Part shown: one piece after another, positions 14,169 to 41,939 of the stretch
Layout: the number at the start of each line of letters is the position of its first letter
Position numbering within the stretch: the first letter of the stretch is position 1
DNA from: Phoronis australis
Taxonomy: Eukaryota > Phoronida > Phoronidae
Assembly (NCBI GenBank): GCA_002633005.1
Contig: NMRA01000032.1
Coordinates: 1,403,999 to 1,465,998 of the forward strand
Direction of reading: 5' to 3'
Length of the DNA: 62,000 bases
The notes under the pieces: generated by a model
Seen by the model: only the letters and a program-made list of their open reading frames with translations
Databases searched by the model: none
Told to the model about the DNA's origin: nothing
Made by a program: the position numbers and the translations under genes

Positions 14169-15959
14169 CTGAAAATTACAAGGCATCATCAATTGAATAT
14201 GAAGTAAACAAGAAAATTCTCTTTTAAAAATAACTTGGACCTTAAGGACTTGTCGGTGAATTTAGTCAAACATGTACAAAACTTTATAGGATTTCACAGT
14301 AAAAGTGTGTTCTACATTTTCTGAAAGTAGACAGCAGGTAGAATTTGATTTTTGAATTAATACCAATTTGCTATTAAATGTATCATGTGACCATGTCAAT
14401 TTAGTAGAAAGTGGCAAAAAGAAAGATACATCCATAGAAAAACAATGGTATTAACAAAATGACCAAATTTCGTTCGATAAAAATGTTCAAGATGAAATAT
14501 CAAAAGCGCTGTTACAGTTTACCAAATTAACATTTCGTTTTCATTTTCTTCAACTTTTAGGTTTTTTCATAAAAATCATTTGAGTCCTATTTTTGATAGT
14601 GCCAGTCAGGAAAAAAAGGAAACTTTTAAAAACAATTCCTAACAGGATTTTTGAGAACAGTGCATAAAGCATGGTATCTGAAAAATTCACATGAATCCGG
14701 TCAGTCACTTCTGAGATATGATGTTCTGAAGTTTGTCAAATTTGTCCATTTTTGAAGGTCCCGCATAACCTTTAACAAAGAAGTTGATGATGTCAACTTT
14801 TGCTTTTGGAATTGCATCAAGCACAAGTTACAGCAATTGTCAAGTCTTACAAACACAGCTTTGGTGCTAAAACCGTAATTAAAAGGTCTATAACATCAGG
14901 AATCAAGACGGTTGTTCTCAGTAATCTTTGTATGTTTAATGAACTTTGCCTGAAAGAAAATGCTTTACCGAAATAACACCCGAGAGAGCTATTCTCAAAG
15001 GTGAAAGTGAAGGCTTATGCACTGGTTTTGTGACGTATATATAGTATAGGGTCTCTAAATAAACAGGACCGAATACTGACCTCAGTGCAGAACAATAGTA
15101 GAATAAAGACTGAACCTGAAGTCAATACAAGACCATTAGTTTACAAAATGCAATCCTCTACTTCACTGATGCATGGTTAATAATCAGTCACTCAGGGGGA
15201 AGCAAGTCACTTTTCTATCTTTGTCAATGATGAAACAACAACTGAAGACACACCTTCACAGCTAGCTGGCTGGCTAAACTCAATCCTTACTCAATGAAGG
15301 AATGAAATAAAATGCAGGTTAACTCTGGGCAATAGCAGTCCTTAATTAGGAGAAACAGAATTATCCTCTGAAAAATGGGTGCTCAATTCAGCGACTGTCT
15401 GGTTCTGAGACCGCAATGGCGCTATATTCGTCACATTGTCAAACTCCAGCGAATGGGGAACTGTTGTAATTCACTAGGTCAGTAGGTAATCACGTGGGTA
15501 ATTTATAACATGAACATGCTGATCAGCTGCTTTTGGCTCTCAATATATGCAGATGTCAAAAAGAGAAAAAGGCAACCACCTGCAGATTATCGAGTCGGCC
15601 CGGTACCGTGTAAATCAAATGTAACTTGCGTAAGATTGATTTGCAGTCGATTTCCAGTCAATTTTTTTTTTGTCAATATCATGCGTCAAAACTCCAGCTT
15701 AAAAAGTTAAAAGTTGTATCACGTGTAATCCTCTTCTCTTAACGCACGCACAGCAACAAATCGATACAACATTTGGAAAACAGATGAATATTAAGCCAAC
15801 ATTAACGTGCTCACTTTGCACTTTACCTTGGAAAATCCTTGAAACATTAATTACAGCGACCTCTCATGTCAAGTCAGATATTTATTTCCGGGTCAGGTCA
15901 ATCGCTTTAGGGCCAGGAACGTGTAACTTTTACCGAGCTGCTGCAAGTTGTTGAACGAA
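14169..15959. promoter_or_regulatory. Divergent promoter region between ACP6 and ASL
   Basis: 1.8 kb between the two head-to-head start codons. It must hold the ACP6 5'UTR exon and both transcription starts. A dispersed repeat (about 14290-14790) fills the ACP6 side. CACGTG E-box-type hexamers occur at 15491 and 15719. No TATA box is evident near ASL; the 80 bases before its ATG (from about 15880) are somewhat richer in G+C. No exact start can be assigned. Confidence 0.4.
14290..14790 (+). repeat. Family-D dispersed repeat, longest copy
   Basis: About 500 bp, AT-rich. Diagnostic pieces: TTTTCTGAAAGTAGA, GATGAAATATCAAAA, TTTTTCATAAAAATCATT, TTTAAAAACAATTCCTA, TCACTTCTGAGATATGATG. Copies on the same strand at 20455-20560 (partial), 29610-30000, 59080-59390 and 59440-59850. 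No open frame. Confidence 0.6.
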
Positions 15960-30329
<14,370 letters not shown>

Positions 30330-30448
30330 CATGAATATGCCACTACTCCTTAGTGCAATATGCTGCCAAAAGGAGCGCTGATACAACTTGACAAATGTCT
30401 GTTGAGACACACTGGGAAACAGCCATTTATGCTGTTGAGGAATGTGTC

Positions 30449-30454
30449 AATAAA
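30449..30454 (+). terminator. Poly(A) signal of ASL
   Basis: AATAAA hexamer 120 nt after the ASL stop codon, the first on the plus strand downstream of the gene. Implies a short 3'UTR of about 140 nt. Confidence 0.6.
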
Positions 30455-33400
30455 TATACCTATATCTGCAACATTTTAAAAATGGCTGGGCTGAAGCATT
30501 CCATTTTTACATTTTAATTCATTTGGTGAATTGGTTTGTACAGTGGAGCCTACTGAATGTCATACAGTCGGTTTGGATGTAAATTATTATAATGAGCTGA
30601 GTATTTCGTTAAGTGGATTTTGATGTGGCAGTGATCGTAACCACTGTTATAAGCAAATCCTATGAAGTAGAGTAAAATGGATAAACAGGAAACAACTGAT
30701 TTGTACCCTCGGCATCGTGATCCAGTGAGGCAAATAAATTTATTTAAGGTAAATTGGGTTAGTTTTTAGACTGTTAAAGCAAAAGTACTCATGGTACATG
30801 GTAATAAGCAGGTGAGAATCAGTTTTGATGATTTTTTAACGACACTATTTCGGAATATGACAATAAATCATGAGAGTATGCGGACTATTAGTTTTAATGG
30901 GAAATGATTTGTATTTTGACATTTTATGGCAATATCCAGGATATTTTATTATCAGGTATGACATTAAGTGGGCTCCAGTGTATGTCATGTGAAGCTTGGT
31001 CAAGATGTCTGGTTTGGCTCCTTACATATTGCATTGTGGGTCTACTGTGCCTTGGAATGGTACGTTAAATCATGACTGTCCACACTTGAGGTTTTACAGG
31101 TGTATAAACTAGGTACTTAGTGGGAAACAAGCAGTGCTAAATGTTGTTATGAAATGTATGCGACTGTATAATGTCCTGTAAAGTGCAGGGGTTGCTTATA
31201 AGCTTGCCAAGTTAATAAAACAGTTCTATCTTCTATTAAAAACTAATATTTAAAAAGCATCGCTTTCAGCAAACATGTGCAAATACATCTCTACTGTCAA
31301 TTACTGCCTAGATTTATAGTCAACTGTTATAAATTATGCTAGAGGTCAGACATTTTGATGCATCATAAACAGATGAATGTAGGTTTTCATTTTCAAAACA
31401 AGGTGCGTCTTTCAAATAAGAAGAGATTACTGCATTTGATGTAATCTGACTTGTGCATCAGTGATGTTCCATTTTGTTGCAGCTTACATTTTGTTTCTTA
31501 CGTGTGGGACAACCTCTTCCAAGGTTCCATATAGAAGAATTTTGTTATGATGACTAATATCAGGAAGAGATAACCAGATAAGGTTATGTCTTCCTGCTAA
31601 TATGTTTATATGCAGTTACATGGTGCACATGGTAAAATTTCAAATTTGGTATAAAAATAATTGCTAAAATTGCCACATTTCTATTTTCAGAGGATTTCCA
31701 CATTGTTACAAAATTGCTCAAAATATTTACCAAATGGTGTATGGCAATACCTATGCCATATAACCCATGCTAAAAGCAAAGTGAATTTCCCTGGAAAGTT
31801 ATTTTTGTTGAAAAATTGTGACGAACTGAAATTCCACCCGTCGGACACATTGTGTCCCAAACTGAAATTTTTTTTACCCTAGTGAGTTACACATTGGTAA
31901 CATAGCCAGACACATCAAGTCAGAGCCACACAAGCTAAGCTTTAAGTTCAACGCACTTTGCGTTTCCCGTAAGTTGGATTTCACAATACTCCGACAATAT
32001 CAGTTGGATAAAAATTGTGTTATACTGCATGCTTTCAAACCAGTGTGGTTTTCGATTAACACTGGGTAATTATTAAAAGACAAAAGATTGTTCAGGAAAG
32101 ATAACTCAGGGCTTGGAATTTTCCTCTTTTAAGAGGATTTCCTCTTTTTTGGTTACGATTTCTTCTTATTTGATTCCTATTTTCCTCTTCTTTTTGTTAT
32201 TTTTTGTCATTTTTGATTTTACCCATGCAAAAACATCTATTTCAGTTGAATTTTACAACACAAAAAAACATTTCACACATCAAGCCTGTTTATTTGTGGA
32301 ACGATTCTTCACCTGGAAATTTTTCCTCTTTTTTGTTATCTGTCATTCCAAGCCCTGATAACTTCAAGTAAATTTGTTTAAAGAAATCCACAGAAACATT
32401 TTACTTAATTATTTTTATTTCAATGAGCATTAGGTAAATACAATTATAGATAACATTACTGCCAAAATCGAATTAACAAAAAACATTCGCTCCATTTGTG
32501 TATTATTAGTTGAAGTTCACAAAAATACCAAAGTTGAAGATTTCAGGACACAACACTGACATGTAAGCTTGATGTGGGTATAATGACATTGGAAATGCAA
32601 ATTTTTGATGTTGATAATATTGACACTACCAATGAGAGCTTACAGTAAATTATTCCAACTACACTCGATCCTCCAGATCCTGAAAAATATCTTTAAATTC
32701 CAAGACTACGACATCGAACTAAAATTTACTGATATTTTCGTTACTATTCCAGGCCCATTAACACTGCAAACCATATTTAATACAAATATATTTGTAGCTG
32801 TTGCAACAGAAAGACAGATGGGAGGGTTGGGTTGCAACAACCAAGTAGTAACAATACAACAAAACAAAATGTAGCATACAATACAACAAAACAAGATGTA
32901 GCATACAATACAAATACGATAACAAAAAGACAGGATATCCTGAAATTAAGTTTAAATATTCTTATATTTATTATAATTTAAAAGAAAAGGACAATACAAT
33001 AAAACAGTGTTTAAAAACACCCCTCCCGCATACAATGGCAAGTACAACGCCATCTTTAAAACCATCGTTTTGATTCACGTGTGAGGAGAACTCATCATTT
33101 TGGTTCTTTTCTAAGCACTGCCCCAGAAATCACTTTCGCATTATATCCAAGGCAGGTTCTCATCCACTCCCTTGCTTACAGTCTCTAGTAAGACCGAGCT
33201 ACGAGGAGTAGGAGACACTTTTGTGCAAAGCTCAATCGTCTGCCAGTGAAGCCAGGATTCGAACCCAGGTCTCCGAAACGGGAGCGTGGAGCACAAACCG
33301 CTAAGCCACAATGTCTCCTCAATTTTGGTTCTTTAATAAGGCAAGTACTTCCTAATTAAACACGACAACACCATGAATCAAACGGAGTTCATTGATTGGT

Positions 33401-34072
33401 TCAACCACAAGATTCAAGACACTGTGTGCTTTAGAGCCAGAATATTTCAATCCGCTCCACTGAGCACAGCTATAAATTAAAATGGTCAACAGGATAATTA
33501 TCTGATTATATTACAATTAAATTAATTTTTCAACAAGTTACATTAATATCAAATAACAAAGGATGAAACTGTCTGATGACGCAAATTGATCTTTTACGGT
33601 TTTTACAACGTAGTCATGTCGATTGTGGGACAATAAATATTCAAACGGTCACAAAAAAATTAATATTGATAATCTGTCGATGCATAACAACCCCAATTCT
33701 GGAGAAAATTGCAGGTAAATCGAATGACTTACTGACATTCCAAGTTGAAGGTAATTTTTGGTAAAACTGAATGTTCTAAAACATTGCCTAAATCTCCATT
33801 AAATTTTGCAAAAGATAAGGTACATTTTCCCTGTAATTTCATTTTGCACCTTCAAACTTCTCCATTTTAAAAACCATAAAAAGCCTACTAGACAATCAAT
33901 TGCAATTTACTCTGAAAATCACTTCAAAAATAAATAACTTTCATCAGGATGTAACTTACATAAAATTCCTTGCACAAAAACTGCAGCAAACTGCAAATTA
34001 GTTTGAAAAAAGTCGCAGAAAAACATAACAGATCAAGCTCTTTAACAGATCGATATTTTAGGTGTGGACTCC
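30455..34072. other. Intergenic region between convergent ASL and KLHDC3
   Basis: 3.6 kb without a supported gene. It contains a reversed family-A element (about 31645-31870), a T-rich stretch with TTCCTCTT repeats at 32120-32350, a short direct repeat of the ACAATACAACAAAACAA type at 32848-32905, and a tRNA-derived SINE at its right end. Confidence 0.5.
33100..33318 (-). repeat. tRNA-derived SINE
   Basis: Read on the minus strand from 33318, a tRNA-like head has an A box (TGGCTTAGCGG), an anticodon-like arm (CTCCCGTTTCGGAG) and a perfect B box (GGTTCGAATCC) within 70 nt. The acceptor ends do not pair, so it is not a working tRNA gene. A unique tail follows to about 33100. Confidence 0.6.
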
Positions 34073-34078
34073 TTTATT
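34073..34078 (-). terminator. Candidate poly(A) signal of KLHDC3
   Basis: Minus-strand AATAAA (TTTATT on the plus strand) only 4 nt after the KLHDC3 stop codon. If used, the 3'UTR would be about 25-30 nt, unusually short; a more distal signal such as the one near 32967 is possible. Confidence 0.35.
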
Positions 34079-34081
34079 GCA

Positions 34082-37000
34082 CTAACCACTGGCGAGAGGC
34101 CGACTTATGTTGTTATTAGTGGTCAGACTCTTCAGCTCCAAACTGTAAAATACAACAACATGTTAGAAACTGATTTAGCTTGATAGACAACACGTAAGGC
34201 TATGCAGGATTTAATCAACTAGTCTACATTCAACATTTCAGCATTTTAGAGAACTAAGTATAAAACGTAATCTGAAAGTTTCATGTGAACGAGATCAGAC
34301 GTTTCTTAGAATCCAAAGTTAGCCTACATAACATTAAATTGTTTTGTCTTCTTCCTCTGACATTCAGGATTAAGCATATGCAATGAATTTCACCAAAAGA
34401 GGGTGCCAGGAAAGATCAGTGTTCAACATTTGATCATGTTTCACATTGAAAATCGAAATAACTTCATACATCAGAAGACGACAACTGTTGAATTAAAGTT
34501 GTAAATTGTAAATAATAAGCACATTGTTTTGATGTTTTTCATTTTGGTTAGCCTAATATACACTCGGCTTGATTTGTGTGATGAGTAAATTGACTGGTAC
34601 CTCAAATCTCTGGGAAGACAACTCCAGTCCAGCTTATTTTCTATGACCACCAACTGACACAGTGACTTTAGAGACGCAGCTAAAACAAAAAGTTTCATTA
34701 CAAAGATTATCCACTCAAAAATAGCATCCTAATCTCACAAACTCTTGATTCACTATATAACAGGGATGGCCAGTGACAAGAGTTGTTTGAAAAGTCACAG
34801 GTAATATTTATTTAGAAACAGCACAACCAAATGAAATAAATAGTTTTATTTAAAAAAAAAGTATGTTGAAATCAATTTAAAGGCCGGATATCAACGATAA
34901 TTACACAAAACGCTATACATCAAATCTTTTCCAAGAGACAAATGTAATTTTTGAAACAATTTCTAACCTCACATTTTAACCATGAATGTATTCGACGCAA
35001 TATGCAGAAAATTACGAGTCGTTACTTATAAACTTACTTGAGATAAAAGGGCAATGTTTCGCCAGCATCTGCATGCTTTTTCAGTAACGGCTCATAATTT
35101 TTCAGCATATTACTCGTGCTGAATAAGTAATAACACACATCGGTTTACTGTAGTTGACAACTTCTATTACCTGCAAATTAACATCGCGGACTTGTTTCAA
35201 GACCTTTCATGATGATCAGGGGCGGATCCAGGATTATGACTTAGGAGAGGCCAGGGCAGAGTATTAGCCAGGATTTTACCTGTCAGACATTTGCACCCCC
35301 GAACTGCCAAATGAAATCTGGGAGAATTTCGGGGGGGGGGGCATGGACCCTTGGTTCCCCTTCTAAATCCGCCACTGATGATCAACATTAAATTAACACT
35401 TCTATTGACTTTATCCACTCAGGTATGTCTATAAAAACCCGGACTTTAGGACAGATAATTAAGTTGTACTACTGTGAAATATTGATAGGTGGCACACACA
35501 CACAGCCATTGCATGAGAGTATTACATGAGAGTGTAATATTGATCTTTTCACGGAGGTTTTTCAGTGCTAAGCGATCACGTCAACAAGCAGAAATTGCAT
35601 GGACATTGAAGCAATAACAAAATATGATCGATGATTTTGAAGATTTTCGTAAGCAGATGACTACGATGAATAGGAAGGTGAGCGGGAATGTTTAGACACA
35701 CTTGTCGGCCATATTGTCTGCCAAACAAGAGAAGAATAACCATACAATGACAACAAGATCATGATTATTACGATATCCAAAATTTGGTAAAAGTTCTAAA
35801 TTAAAACAGACTGGAATGAGTCAACCAGTGAGACCACAAGAAATTGTCCTTGTTTCGAACTCACTTTTGGGATAAACAAGTTTGTATTCTGCTGTTTAGT
35901 GTCAAATGGAAGTGGAATGCAAGACACTTACCAAAGTCCAGAACATAGAGATCGGAGAGATCTGTGAGATCGTAGTCACCATATTGGTTGGGACTAGGAC
36001 TGTAACAACACATACATGCAAAACTGGTAATTTCACACAGTTACACCATTCAGCAATTCTGCAGTAAACAAAAATTCCATTATTACAAATTTTGCAGCAA
36101 CTAATTAATAAGGCATATGTAATTCACCAATTCACAATGTTTAAACGAGACAGACTTTAAGATCCATAAATCTCCCTTCTCCAACAGAAATGCCAGTTTC
36201 AACACATGACACAGTAATTTATTATGGACAACTAGACATAATTACCATGCAGACATTTTTAAAATTTTCAAAAATTGTCAAAATATTTGTAATTTAGTTA
36301 CGAGTAACAAAATAAAGTCCTTGTAAAGATAAAATGTTAATTCTCGGCTGGCGCATATGGGAATGTGTGCATGCGCGTGAATGAAACACTCACCTGGTGC
36401 CACCAAACAGGTACATCCTCTGTCCAATCACACAACAGCACTGTCGCCTCCGTCTACAGGGTCCCTCCCCATGCGCCGAGAACTTAGACCAGACCATCCT
36501 GACTGAAATGTACCCAACAAGAGCGGTCACTGAGGCGAAGTTGGGAAATGCACTCACAAGATGTGTACCGAATCACTGGAGATAAGATGTTACTAGTACT
36601 AAATTACGAAGGTTATTTATTTTCATTTCATATTTTTCATTATTTTTATACGTTTTTATTTTTTGTAAATGGCAAAGGTTGGTCAGGAGGATAAACTCAA
36701 CAGTAACTACCTACTTAACTTATTAGTGGTGCAGGTCACACAATTTCTCAAAGAAAGAAAATGTAAATGTGACTGTATCGAAGAAAAGTAACCAAGGTCA
36801 CATACTAATTGTTTTAATTAATATACTGCTGCCATACAAATGTAACTATAACGGCAACTGGAGATTTGAGACTCACTGGGGTGTGGATACAGTGAGTGTT
36901 TGCCTGTAGAAGGCTGAGAGTTTCATATGGCACACTGAATGCATGCATTTATACACAATACATAAAACGCATTCCAAAATAATATGAGATTTTCACAAAG

Positions 37001-40000
37001 TCTCAAAAAATTTTTTCACTCAATTCAATTGAAAGTGGGAGCAATAGATAGCCTTTTTAGTTGTGATAACATTTCAAAATTTACTTTGGCAAAATGAGCT
37101 TTTAATTAGCTGTAATTAACGTTTGAAAACTCACGTTCCATGTGACAAAGGGCATTTCTCACATGGAATATTGCATTCTCACATGTGACATTTGAATGTT
37201 CCATGTGAGATTTTTTGAGTTGTGCCATGTTACAAATAGAAATGGTACATGGCACAAACACTATNTTCCATGTGAGAAATGCCCTTTGTCACATGGAACG
37301 TGAGTTTTCAAACGTTAATTACAGCTAATTAAAAGCTCATTTTGCCAAAGTAAATTTTGAAATGACATCACAACTAAAAAGACTATCTATTGCACCCACT
37401 TTCAATTGAATTGAGTGAAAAAAATTTTTGAGACTTTGTGAAAATCTCATATTATTTTGGAATGCGTTATAAATAAGACTGGGGATTCACTAGTGCCACC
37501 TGGTGGACTGCCAGCATCAAGCAGCTTTTGATTTTTAATTGAATGTAAAACCAGTGCTGCACTTGTACAGCATACGATATCTTACCTGGATCAAACCTGT
37601 AAAAGTCACCATAATGTTGATCAAGCACTCCATTGTATCCACCGAAAACATACAGATGTTGGCCATATACAACTAGAAAAAAGCAAAAACTTGACTTTGG
37701 TTCTTGTAACAAAAAGCATTTCAAGCAATAACTAAAAAAATCAAATGTGCATTAAAGACTATCAATGCATTTTTGCAATCGGTTCTTCCATTAACTATTT
37801 TCTGCAGCAGCTGCTAATTTCGTTCTGAAACCACTATCACACTAGTATTTAAGATTCCCGAACAAGCTCTACAAATACATCACAATACATCCCCAAGTGT
37901 CGGTTCATCACATGATGCACAAGGTCAATAGTGTTATGGAGAGGTATTTTTGTAAAAACAGAAACAAAACAGTCAGTGTTTACGTTTCACAAGTTTGCCC
38001 ATAACCCTAATCTTGTGGGTTTTGATATTTGAAATATTAAATGGAGATTTGTTCTGTGACAGAGAATTTGGGATAGAAAACGTAAAATAGGCAGAAAATC
38101 GGACGCACTGATGGCCTTTAAGCAAAACATAAAGTCAATATCTAACTTTCCTTTGTATGGGTATAAACAACAAAACCCAAATGAGCTCAATTACATATGA
38201 TAACAATAAAAAGTGAGAAATTGTTAAATGACCAGAGTTTTCATGTGCAATATGTGTCTATCACCTAGGTTCATGAGGTATATCATCGTTAATAAATCTT
38301 ATAAGCAAATCAAGATAAGTAGAGTCTCAAGAGTAAGAATTACAGGAAATGACAGCATCGAGATATGATGACAGAGATAAATGAATTCATGATGAATTAG
38401 GATGCTAATAATGGGTGATAATCAATTTTTCTGATTTTTTAATAACAATGTGCGGGAAGATGACAATAAATCATTACATTATGTGAGTTACTTAAAATGG
38501 ATTTAATGGGAGCTAATTCTTTTTTTGACATTTCATGGCAATAACAGGGATATTCTATAAAGCAATATGACATTAAGCGTGTTCCACTGTACAAAAAGAT
38601 TATGATAAACAACATGACATGTACAAGTAAACTTAATACCTACAAGCAGAATGGCTTCTCCGACCCACTGGGACATCGCCCGACACTGCAGGTTCATGCC
38701 ACGTACTGGTGATCGTATTAAACAGCTGTATCTTGTTACAGTAGACTTCGTTGTTAGTGTGTATTGGGCCTGCCATGTCTCCACGACCACCAAACACGAT
38801 CATGTAATCACCAAAAGATGTCGCCGAGTGGAAATCCCGCCAACTGATTTTATTGTTCTGAAAAACAAAGACTTCATGATCAATGCCATCTCCACTTATT
38901 TCACACACATTATGGGCGACAAAAGACATTCTATTTGTCAAATATCTCCAAATTTAACGTAAAGGTTAAAAAATTTATTAGACTACTGTCAGCAACTATT
39001 TTTGTTCAAAATCAGTGGAGAATTACTACATTAAGAGTCACTTTAAACTCGACACAAATTCTGGTGTGCAAGTTCAAAACTAGTGGATCAGATACAATTA
39101 ATTTCCAGACAAAAGTTCATTAAGTCACTGAGCCAGCCCACATCGAGCTACAGTAACAATTCTCCATTTTGGGATAGCGAAAAATTAATTATTTTGTTCA
39201 AGGTCAGAGTTTATACCAAATTTTAAAACTAGGGAACATGGGCCGGTCCAAACTAAAAAAATATGATGAACGACAAACGATCAGTCACCTTGATGTTACA
39301 TACTACGAGGACACGACAAAACATTGCATCTATTTTTGATGATTTTATGAACTGCCAAGTCTATTTTCAGACCGTGTTGATACAATATGCATCGTCCGAT
39401 GCTTGAGAAATTTGATGAACGCCTAAATCATCCATGCCCCAATCTCCAGAATCAACAAAATTCTAATTCAGCTTGAATTTCGGTGTCCCAAATTCTACAT
39501 ATTGTCCCAAACTAGAGAAATATTACCGTAAGTTGCTTCCACCATCTAAACTTCCAACTTACTGTCCTGAGATCAGCCTTCACATTCAGCGACAGCGATA
39601 TGTTACTTTTAATCTCAGAAAATATACTAGATGAAAGACCAACACCTTACAGGTAGTTAATGGGTCATAGTGCATGTCCTGCTTTCAGGATGAAAACAAT
39701 GCACATCCTGGTGTCAGGATGGAGGAGATAGGTGATTAATGCTTCACATCACTAATGACGTTGTTCTACACAGGAAACTTCCGGTAACCAGATGAGGCCA
39801 ATTTTATAGCAGTAAGTCAAATAAAGCCAAACATGCGTGCGTCTATAAAGCCGCCTCCTGTCACAAAAAACAACTATTGATTAAACCACTCACCATCATA
39901 AAATTGGTCTCAAATTGTTTCTTGACCAAAATATGTGATTACTGAACTTTAAATGAACTGACAGAACCCATCCAAGTGAGGAACAAATAGAGACCAACTC

Positions 40001-41939
40001 CGTGGCGTTAAAAAGTCTGAATCAAAAGTGGGTTTCTTCAACAGAACGTGGGTTTATAACCACTTTAAATACAAAACCTGCATGTTTACCTTAGCATTAC
40101 ACCAGAACCATGTGAGTGTATTGAGATCAATACAGTGTACGTCCTGTGAGAACTGCTCTCTTACTTCTTCGTAACCACCAAAGATATACATTCTGTGGTT
40201 GACAACACAGGCAGAGTGTCCGTCACGAGCACCAGGGAGTTGGCCCGACACTGCTGGCTTGGACCACTTGAGGGTGGCTACAAGACAAAGCGCTTGGTAG
40301 AAACACTATGCCCTGGTTTGCAATTCATAACGAATTCACTGCTATCACTTTGGATGCAGTGATAAACCTGGGTCCGCCATTCAATCACAGCCGATCATAT
40401 ATTAGATCTGGTACATTTCGCTGGCCACTGGGTTCTGGTCATCAAAGGCAAATCACTGACATTATCGGGCCATGTTTCAGTCTGTTAATTCAATACTTAT
40501 ACACACCCTCTCTATCACCACCATATGGAAAAGTGAAGGTTTTGGAATGCAATAGAACTTAACAGAATGTGTGACTGTTGAATGAAGTAATTGAATTTCT
40601 GTTTTCACGGAAGTAGCCAGTTGCCTGTGACAAGGACTGCTCAAATCATGGTAACAACATAAGTGAAAAATATTTCTAAGCACAAAGCAACAAAAACCAA
40701 CAAAGATTATTTTTCTAATAAAATAACCCTGGCATCCAATCATTCAATTGCCAACCTTTGTGAAGACTAACCACATAACTATTTATGTCTATTGTCAGTT
40801 TTGTAGCAGTGAATTTTTCCAAAAACAGTAAGATAAGATCGGAAGTCTTCTGTCATATTGACTTATTAACATGTTTGATAGCCATGAACAGGACCAGATT
40901 CAAATAACTCTAGAGTATTTAGTGCACTCAAATCATTTCAGATATTACAAAGAGATTGCAACTTTTATCTACAATGATAGTAATCTCACTTGTGTCAAAC
41001 TGATAGAGAATATTGCATGCCCCATTGTTGTCATTCCTTCCACCCCACAAGAAAATAGAATCTTCCGAACCGACCACAGTGTGACCATAGCGTTGATATG
41101 GGGTCAACAAATACTGCTCACAACTTGGGGTAGGTACCTCCAATGCTTTCCATCGAAGCCAAACTGAAAATAAAGGAATTCCTTAACAAACAATTAATAA
41201 AAGAAATAACAGCACTTTTGACAATTAGATTCAGTAAAAATTTTGATATTGACTAAATATGAACCACACTTGAAGCCAAAATATACATAAGGTGGTGATT
41301 TTTTTTGCTTCTAAGAGTGCCTTTTGCTTATGAATCAGCAGTGACTCTTTGAATGTGAAGATTGAATGATAAAGGGTCATGACCTAGTATCTTGGTATGT
41401 GTATAGTCAAAGTTAGACACCTTAGTTAGGACTCCCTGTTCAGCATTTGGACACCCAAGAAAAGTAAGCACTGAAGTAAGAATGGGTGTCTCCTTTAAAT
41501 TGCTAACAGCAGCTCCGGGAGCTCATAGGCATGTCAAGAATGAAGAATTGGTTTAGAAATGATGTAAGATATAAACGACTTTAGTGTACAACCATGTCTC
41601 CAAAGTAACATGTCACACTACAGCAGCGATTGGAGTCATAAAAACACTGCTGTGTGTTAATTATTAGTCATGGATGTCCTGAGAAACTGGGAGACCCATT
41701 TTAGATGCTCTACTTTCTGAAATCCTGTATTGACCCCTGTACTCAAACTTCAAATGATTTCTTCAGGAATTACAAAATCAATTACCTGTGTTCAATACAT
41801 GCACGTCAATCGGTCTTGTGGTTTCATAATCTTCGCCAGTGCAGTATCCTCCAAAGGAATATATCAAGTTTCCAATGGCAACCGCGGCATGATTCACGCG
41901 TCTGGGACCACCATCCAGGTGGGTCAACCAGCAGGCCAT
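34082..41939 (-). CDS. KLHDC3: Kelch domain-containing protein 3, complete
   Basis: Six-bladed Kelch propeller; in vertebrates KLHDC3 is a substrate receptor of CUL2-RING ubiquitin ligases that recognises C-terminal glycine degrons. Coding exons in transcript order: 41939-41786, 41163-40990, 40277-40090, 38857-38644, 37672-37586, 36502-36394, 35999-35932, 34679-34601, 34142-34082. Phases match throughout; 377 residues against 382 in human. The six Kelch di-glycine turns are visible: YSFGGY (~27-32), FLWGGRND (~89-96), YIFGGYEE, IVFGGRGD, YVFGGYNG and YLFGGT. Family landmarks GARDGHSAC, WRDFHSAT, RRRRQCCC and the tail NNNISRPL are present. The ATG at 41939 has a good context; an AG just upstream hints at a 5'UTR intron. 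The intron between exons 5 and 6 carries a 500-bp hairpin. Head to head with ZNRD2, tail to tail with ASL. Confidence 0.95.
35218..35378. mobile_element. Family-C MITE, copy 2
   Basis: Begins CAGGGGCGGATCCAGGATTA and ends CTAAATCCGCCACTGATG, with the same internal GGCCAGGGCAGAGTATTAGC block. Carries a G-run of 12 at 35330-35341. Lies in a KLHDC3 intron. Confidence 0.8.
36966..37468. repeat. Long inverted repeat (203-bp arms, 97-bp loop)
   Basis: The left arm 36966-37168 and right arm 37266-37468 are near-perfect reverse complements, from AACGCATTCCAAAATAATAT at the outside to TTCTCACATGGAA at the inside, with only a few mismatches. The loop carries a second, smaller hairpin (TTGTGCCATGT against ACATGGCACAA). 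One ambiguous base (n) is at 37265, exactly at the inner edge of the right arm. It lies in the KLHDC3 intron between exons 37586-37672 and 36394-36502. No coding capacity; probably a fold-back/MITE element. Confidence 0.9.
39838..40062. repeat. Family-H repeat in a KLHDC3 intron
   Basis: Runs from GTCTATAAAGCCGCC to GTGGGTTTATAACC, with AAAAAACAACTATTGATTAA and AAAATTGGTCTCAAATTGTT inside. Related sequences at about 48690-48830, 50165-50285, 51615-51680 and 57655-57905, all in DYM introns. Confidence 0.5.

Noticed and set aside
33250-33318. Functional tRNA gene
   Set aside because: A and B boxes are present but the acceptor stem does not pair; better read as a SINE head.
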